DNA of 64,000 bases. Origin: Hetaerina americana. Lineage: Eukaryota > Arthropoda > Insecta > Odonata > Calopterygidae. Location of the stretch: contig JAKTNV010000008.1 of assembly GCA_022747635.1 (NCBI GenBank), forward strand, positions 847,001-911,000. Reading direction: 5' to 3'. Shown here piece after piece: positions 59,045 to 64,000 of this stretch. The stretch's first letter is position 1. Every line of letters starts with the position of its first letter. The notes beneath the pieces were generated by a model. It was not told where the DNA came from. It searched no databases and saw only the letters and a list, made by a program, of their open reading frames with translations. The position numbers and the translations under genes were made by a program.

Positions 59045-59336
59045 ATTTTTCTAGGGAATGATAATTGAGGTGGTTTCCCGTTGCCTTCCTCAATAGTGTT
59101 TTTAACGTGACACCATCACTTACTGGCCGCCCCACTGGGGTCAGACGCCATTGCAGCCGCCTCACTGAGGAACAGACGCTGCGTGGACTACCTTTCGTCT
59201 GGCTCCTAACCTTCGACCTATCTGGCATGGGTGACCCTACCAGGAGCAATTTTTATTACTCCCGCCAGCACAGCTCTCGGGGTCATCGGAACGCACAAGC
59301 CCTTCCACCACGTCAAGGTTGTAGTCCGGGGAGGGG

Positions 59337-59347
59337 TCTGATCCCTT
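59337..59347. repeat. Target-site duplication, right
   Basis: TCTGATCCCTT, matching 55954-55964. Confidence 0.8.
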
Positions 59348-59384
59348 ATCGTTCTTGGAAAAATGATCACTTAAATCCCTCTAA

Positions 59385-59830
59385 ATGAGAGCGGGGGTAG
59401 ACCAGAGGTAGCGTGTCTGCCTGAGGAGACGAGAAGGTCGCTGGTTTGTCCCGCGACCGGCGGAAATTTTTCGGCTTTGAAAAAAAATGTTTGTCAATGG
59501 TTTTTCGGAACGAGGCAACCAAACATTAACAGAAAAACCACAAATGTAGTATTTCGGAAAGAGGCAACTAGAAAAATAGACCCCTGAACGCATGGTGGAA
59601 GGCAGCAGTTTGACCATTAGGCACTGGTGGCGCAGACCGAGTGGGTCGGCCCGGCATCAGCTGCCGCAGCTGCGGGCGAGAGTGAAGTGCACGGTATCGA
59701 CCGCAGAAATACTGCGATGTGGAAGGCAACGGGAAACGACTACATTATTAGTCTCACTAGAGTACGCAGCCTTGTCTTGGAGTTAACCTATCCCCGGATT
59801 GAAGTACTAAAAAATCCGTCCTACACCTAA
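59385..59830 (+). mobile_element. tRNA-derived SINE-like repeat
   Basis: The head resembles a tRNA (GCGGGGGTAGACCAGAGG...GTCTGCCTGAGG...GGTTTGTCCCGCG) with a degenerate B box. The body includes GGAAGGCAACGGGAAAC near 59721, which is also present in the 5' region of the RTE-like LINE (reverse strand, near 59078). Confidence 0.5.
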
Positions 59831-60934
59831 TATCTATTATTTTATTGACATCATCTCTCCTACAGTAGTACGATGGACTAATAATGAATTTCAAAATCTT
59901 TGCTTATAAGACCTCCGTCCAAATTATGCTAGAATTTAATATGTAATTTAACCCTCGCTCCGCGAGTTATTCCCAGCCTAACTCCTCAAATAATTTTGAT
60001 GCGCTATGGCCCGGTAAAACTTCCCTAGGAAAGTAGAGGTCACTTCATGTGAGGTCACTACGATGCGTGGCGTTTTGAATGGGAGCGATGAGTAGCTACG
60101 TAATATAAATCTCTAAACTTCAGGTTCTAACGTTATCAATACACCGAAAGGAATCCTCCGAAGGTACTTGCCACGAAATCTGTGACAATTTTAGAAAATA
60201 GCTTATGTCAGCAGATTACTTGCTGGAACCTTTATCTAGAATCTAAAAATTAATTTCAGCCATTGCTGATGATAGTAAATATGCGCTAGTCGGTAATGAT
60301 GAGGGAAGTCTACTTTAAAAAGTATATCTCTGCATAAATGTATGTCACCAAAACTCTCGGTGAGAAGAAGCCTTTTGATAAAAGCTATTCTTAGTGGTGG
60401 TGTTGCAAATGGAAATTATTTCACTGCTTCCTTAATTTATAATGCAGAATGCGGTGAGTTTGGATTCTTAAAGTTGGTGTTGTGTTATGAGAAACCTTAC
60501 TCCATGGCAGTTTATTCAATTAGTGATTATGATCAGTTAAGAGCAACGATCCTTGCACAACCTGTTAAGAATGTGGATATTATGGGCCATATTACGTTTT
60601 AATTTAATATACAAGGCCGAATCTGGGAAATTTCTATTGAATAGACGCTCGTGGAAAGGGGCCCTAAGCGCAACTGAATGCTATATGTATATCCCCTCGG
60701 GAAATCGTGCTAATATCTCTGGGCCCTTGCATTTGTCCGAGGAGTCATTGTCACCCTTGGTGCTCTGTTATTCAAATACGTAAGCCAGCCACGGATGAGC
60801 TCCACTGCATTTTCCCCGATCAGCTGGCGAATGTGCCTTCCAATTGATTTTAATATTTTTTTTAATTTGGCACCGACCTCTGCATTATCGAAGCGTAACG
60901 GATTAATTAAAAAGCAGTATATTGTAAGACAGGG
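59831..60934. other. Intergenic, no gene recognised
   Basis: Two overlapping + strand ORFs (60342-60783) have no recognisable domain. Confidence 0.4.
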
Positions 60935-61704
60935 TGAGTTCCAAAAGTAATGCAATTATTTTTAAAAAGAAATTTATTGAAAAGATTTGCAAAAACACTT
61001 GAAATTCTTCAAATTACTGTCTTCGGGTAACTACACGTTTTTTCCAGCGACTCTGCCATGACCGGTATGCGCCCTGGAAGGCGTCTTTGGGGACCTCTCG
61101 CAAGGTCACGGCTCATTGGACATATTCTATGGACGAAAAACGGGTTCCTTTCAGGGCTGCCTTAGTCCTAGGGAACAAAAAGAAGTCTGCAGGGACGACG
61201 TCAGGACTATAGATATGGGGGTGGGCTAGCATTGGCACTTGGTGCTTTGCCAGGAACTCGCGGACTCGTAGCGCGTTGTGGCAAACACCGCGGACACGAG
61301 CTTGGCGCACACTTTCCCCATCGCTAAATCTTCAGTAACAGAGACACAACAGTAGACGACCAGTTCAGTTATTTAGCAACCATCTTAATACTCAATCGAC
61401 GGTCAGGGTCCAAAAATTGTCGAACACGAGCCACATTGTTCTCGGTTTTGCTTGTTGACGGCCGCCCAGAGTGTTGTTCGTCGTGAACCTCTTCCCGGCC
61501 CTCCTTAAAGGCCTTCAACCACCTCGAAACTCCTGAGTAGGACAGAGCGGAGTCCCTGTAAGACTCACGAATCATTTTCTTATTATCCTTAATAGATTGT
61601 CTCAGTTTAGTACAAGATTTGGTAATCGCGTAACGTTGCTCGATCGCCGATTCCATTTTTTTCATGACACGTTCGGCGCGATCTAAATCCCATCGTGATC
61701 CCAT
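60935..61704 (-). mobile_element. Mariner relic, minus strand, core deleted
   Basis: The minus strand begins MGSRWDLDRAERVMKKME (61704), with an N-terminal helix-turn-helix, EVHDEQHSGRPSTSKTENN and FLDPDRRLSIKMVA. It then jumps to ALRVREFLAKHQVPMLAHP, YSPDVVPADFFLFPRTK (third Asp region) and VPKDAFQGAYRSWQSRW. The right-hand catalytic region is missing. The 3' end is near 60935 (GGGTGAGTTCCAAAAGTAA on the + strand). Confidence 0.75.
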
Positions 61705-61990
61705 CTAAATCAAGCCCCCGAGTTATCCGCGAGGCGGCCAATCGACTTGCCGGGTAATCTCAAATCGTCGGCCATATGCCACGCGAAGACGCAGAGATAC
61801 GACATGAAAAGATGGCGTGGGGTGATGCTGATTGTTTGATTGGGTTGGAGATACGGAATTGAGTGTTGGGCAATCTCCGTTGGCGACGCCGCGGAGGACG
61901 GCATTTGCCGCTGCTGTCTTCACTGAGGTCTCTGGATCGCGAGGTGTCGCCGGGTGCCTCGCGGGTAACTCGGGGGCTTGATTTAGATGG
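61701..61990. repeat. Foldback element with 35-bp inverted repeats
   Basis: Arms 61701-61735 and 61956-61990 are reverse complements at 34 of 35 positions; the outer end is CCATCTAAATCAAGCCCC. The 220 bp between is GC-rich and shows no ORF of note. The left arm touches the 5' end of the mariner at 61704. Either a MITE-like element or an inverted duplication. Confidence 0.75.
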
Positions 61991-62255
61991 TATTGGGAAA
62001 ATATCGGAAAATAAGGAGAAGGTCAGTCCAGCGATGCTCTGATGTTCACCCCAGACTTTAATGAAGTCAAGAACAACTTTGTACAAACTCCAACTCCACA
62101 CAAATTGTGCTCCCACCAGAGGGGCCCAGCCCAACTCTGTGTCGCTCGGTTACGAGTCCCCGACTGCCCCTCCCCCAACCTGTCAGCTTCAGTCATCCGT
62201 TATCATCATCAACATGCACGATTAAAGAGTAAGTGACTTGGGTCAAGGGTCAAAA

Positions 62256-62296
62256 ATCCAGATCGGTCGCCACTGTCAAGGGCGACCGATCTGGAT
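62256..62296. repeat. Perfect 16-bp hairpin
   Basis: ATCCAGATCGGTCGCC, a 9-base loop ACTGTCAAG, then the exact reverse complement. GC-rich stem. Confidence 0.8.
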
Positions 62297-63504
62297 CTGG
62301 TGACCATTAACTCCACTTACATCGTCATTAGGTGCGTAATGACTCTGACATTAGCAATTGCCCAAAGGTCACCAGCCTCGGTGGCCATCGTCACGGGATG
62401 AACACTCACTCCACCGGCAGCATCATATGACGGTTGCCCAAATACAGCAACTACACTGGGCACACTTACACACACACAAACCCGCCCCGCGGCCTCCTTC
62501 GCCACAACCCCAGGGGGCAGTCACGACAAAGGCGTATATGGGAGGGAAGGTTCTTCCAATTTTGATCTGTTAACTCCGGCTCTGTGGACTTACGCAGTTT
62601 TCCCTTGGTATTATCTATTGCTTAAATTAAAAAAAAACCGTTTTCAGAACAAATGTCCATAACTGATTAATTTTAAAGGAGTTAGGAATGTGTGTCCATC
62701 GTTGGAATGGAAGAAATTCTCACTCGTCAAGGCAACTGATTCCACGCCCTGGATGGATGGGAAGGAAAATTACAGACAACATTGTTCTCGGGGATTTCTC
62801 CGTAAGGAACCTTGCATTAAGAAATGACCCTTGAGTTCATGCAGCTGATTAGTTACTTGAAGAGTTCTAAGATACGTGCAGACAAATTTTTGGCAAAATT
62901 ATACCAATGTCAGAATATTTATTTACTCATTATTTATGTACAAAAGTATAATATCCTCTTTAAAAAATGGAATGGATTTGCAATCGAATTTCCTTCTTAT
63001 AATACACACTTGATTAATAACATTCGAAACATTATAAATTTGACTGTCGTGGGAAAATACGTGGGGTGCATCAAGTGTACGAAATCTACATAATATTTTT
63101 CAAAATGGTTTTTCCCAACCGATACCCACTAATACAATTTACACAATTAAAGCAAACATTTTATAAAAAAGAGTTAACAATGCTTTATGCCTTGAGCTAG
63201 ATGTGACGTATACATTCATGCAAAAACTACTTTCAACTTACAAGCATGCAAATACAAATAGTATCAAATAACAAGCAATTGCACCTTATGATGCAGTAGA
63301 AAAATGTATCCAAAAACTCGCGAACTAGAATTTGAAAAGTAAGAAGGCGAAATGCCACTACCACATGGACATGCAACATACAATGGTCTCCTCCCCCCAA
63401 GGACACAGGTGGGGAATGTGACCCATCGCTGCAGGTAGCGGGAGGGTCCCCCATACACAGAGAGAGACGAGGGATGGAAGGGGAAACTTAAAAACAGACA
63501 AAGC
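62297..63504. other. Intergenic, no gene recognised
   Basis: An 89-residue ORF at 62824-63093 has no motif. Confidence 0.4.
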
Positions 63505-63660
63505 CTTTCCCTGTTCCTAAACTGTAGTCCTCCACCTCACTACCTTCTATTCCTTCACCTACCTTTGCAATTCAAAACCCAATCAGTATCCAATGTTCCT
63601 CCCAGGAACACTAATATTTAAGTACTTCAGCATCTTATATACCCTATCCACCTCTGCTCC
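63505..63660 (-). mobile_element. RTE-like LINE endonuclease fragment
   Basis: The + strand sequence CCTAAACTGTAGTC...CTCACTACCTTCTATTCCTTC...CCAATGTTCCTCCCAGGAACAC parallels 58389-58530 of the intact LINE (region encoding GDMNATVGEGRDG). Degraded fragment with no open frame. Confidence 0.65.
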
Positions 63661-64000
63661 CCTGCGATGGCTTGTTAGCATGGAGAACTGAGCGATTGAA
63701 TACAAAAATAACAGTTTGCGTTAAGGTAAAGAGTTCTCCGGATTTTAACCCGAGTCCACTAGTCAATAACTAAGAATTCTATTCACGAGTGTGCCATGAT
63801 TTTATGTATACATTATATAATGCAGCCAATCTGACATTTCATTCATTGCGCCAAATAAAGAAGAACAGGTGTTGCATTCCACATTGATTATTTCCGACGA
63901 TAGCGGAAACTAATATTTTCACCGAAGAAAACGACCACCGAGGAGCTCAAAGGTGCGTGGACAATGTAACCAAATCGATACGGAGTCCATTAGTGCACTC
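63661..64000. other. No feature recognised
   Basis: AT-rich end of the window. Confidence 0.5.

Larger units (their letters stand above)
55965..59336 (-). mobile_element. RTE-like LINE, near intact, 3.37 kb
   Basis: Complete from a 5' untranslated region (59336 to 59045) through endonuclease and reverse transcriptase to the 3' end (T-run then ATTAAGGTAATCTACCGG on the + strand). Bounded by the 11-bp duplication TCTGATCCCTT. Size, single endonuclease-RT protein and craniofacial-development-protein-2-like endonuclease suggest the RTE clade. Only one in-frame stop separates the two halves of the ORF. At least six decayed relatives lie elsewhere in the window. Confidence 0.92.

Overview
This window looks like insect nuclear DNA. 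It has two intron-split host genes, long AT-rich introns, and a dense layer of decayed transposons. The host markers are an insect-type CYP2-clan cytochrome P450 and the signal peptidase subunit SPCS3. The mobile elements are mariner, RTE-like and jockey/CR1-like LINEs, Penelope-like elements (PLEs), pogo/Tigger-like elements and tRNA-derived SINEs. No bacterial operon, CRISPR array, rRNA gene or free-standing tRNA gene was seen. The species cannot be named from the sequence alone.

Layout: 1-4640 holds a deleted mariner, a jockey LINE end and a PLE GIY-YIG fragment. From 4647 to 31851 (+) eight exons encode a P450 closest to CYP303A1. Every exon junction keeps the reading frame, and the WxxxR, AGxETT, ExxR, PERF and heme-Cys motifs are intact. 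Only the N-terminal membrane-anchor exon is missing and probably lies upstream. Its introns carry most of the transposon relics. From 32 to 38 kb nothing is recognised apart from small repeats. From 38239 to 44596 (+) five exons encode a complete 179-residue SPCS3. Its second intron is a textbook U12-type AT-AC intron. Its last intron contains RTE LINE debris and a LINE inserted inside a PLE.

From about 46.1 to 50.9 kb (-) lies a decayed NACHT (NLR-like STAND NTPase) gene with a degenerate P-loop, a clear Walker B, and an ankyrin-like C-terminal part, interrupted by two PLE insertions. From 52.3 to 53.5 kb there is a nearly full-length frameshifted mariner. At 55965-59336 (-) there is an almost intact RTE-like LINE with an 11-bp target-site duplication, broken by one in-frame stop. 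The last 4.5 kb holds SINE, mariner and inverted-repeat sequences.

Most notable: hammerhead-ribozyme-like motifs at the ends of five PLE copies, in three cases with inverted arms or a target-site duplication marking the copy; the AT-AC intron in SPCS3; the NACHT relic; and two mariner copies sharing one internal-deletion junction, which suggests a non-autonomous family. The two host genes appear independent: an endocrine/sensory-type P450 and a secretory-pathway housekeeping subunit.
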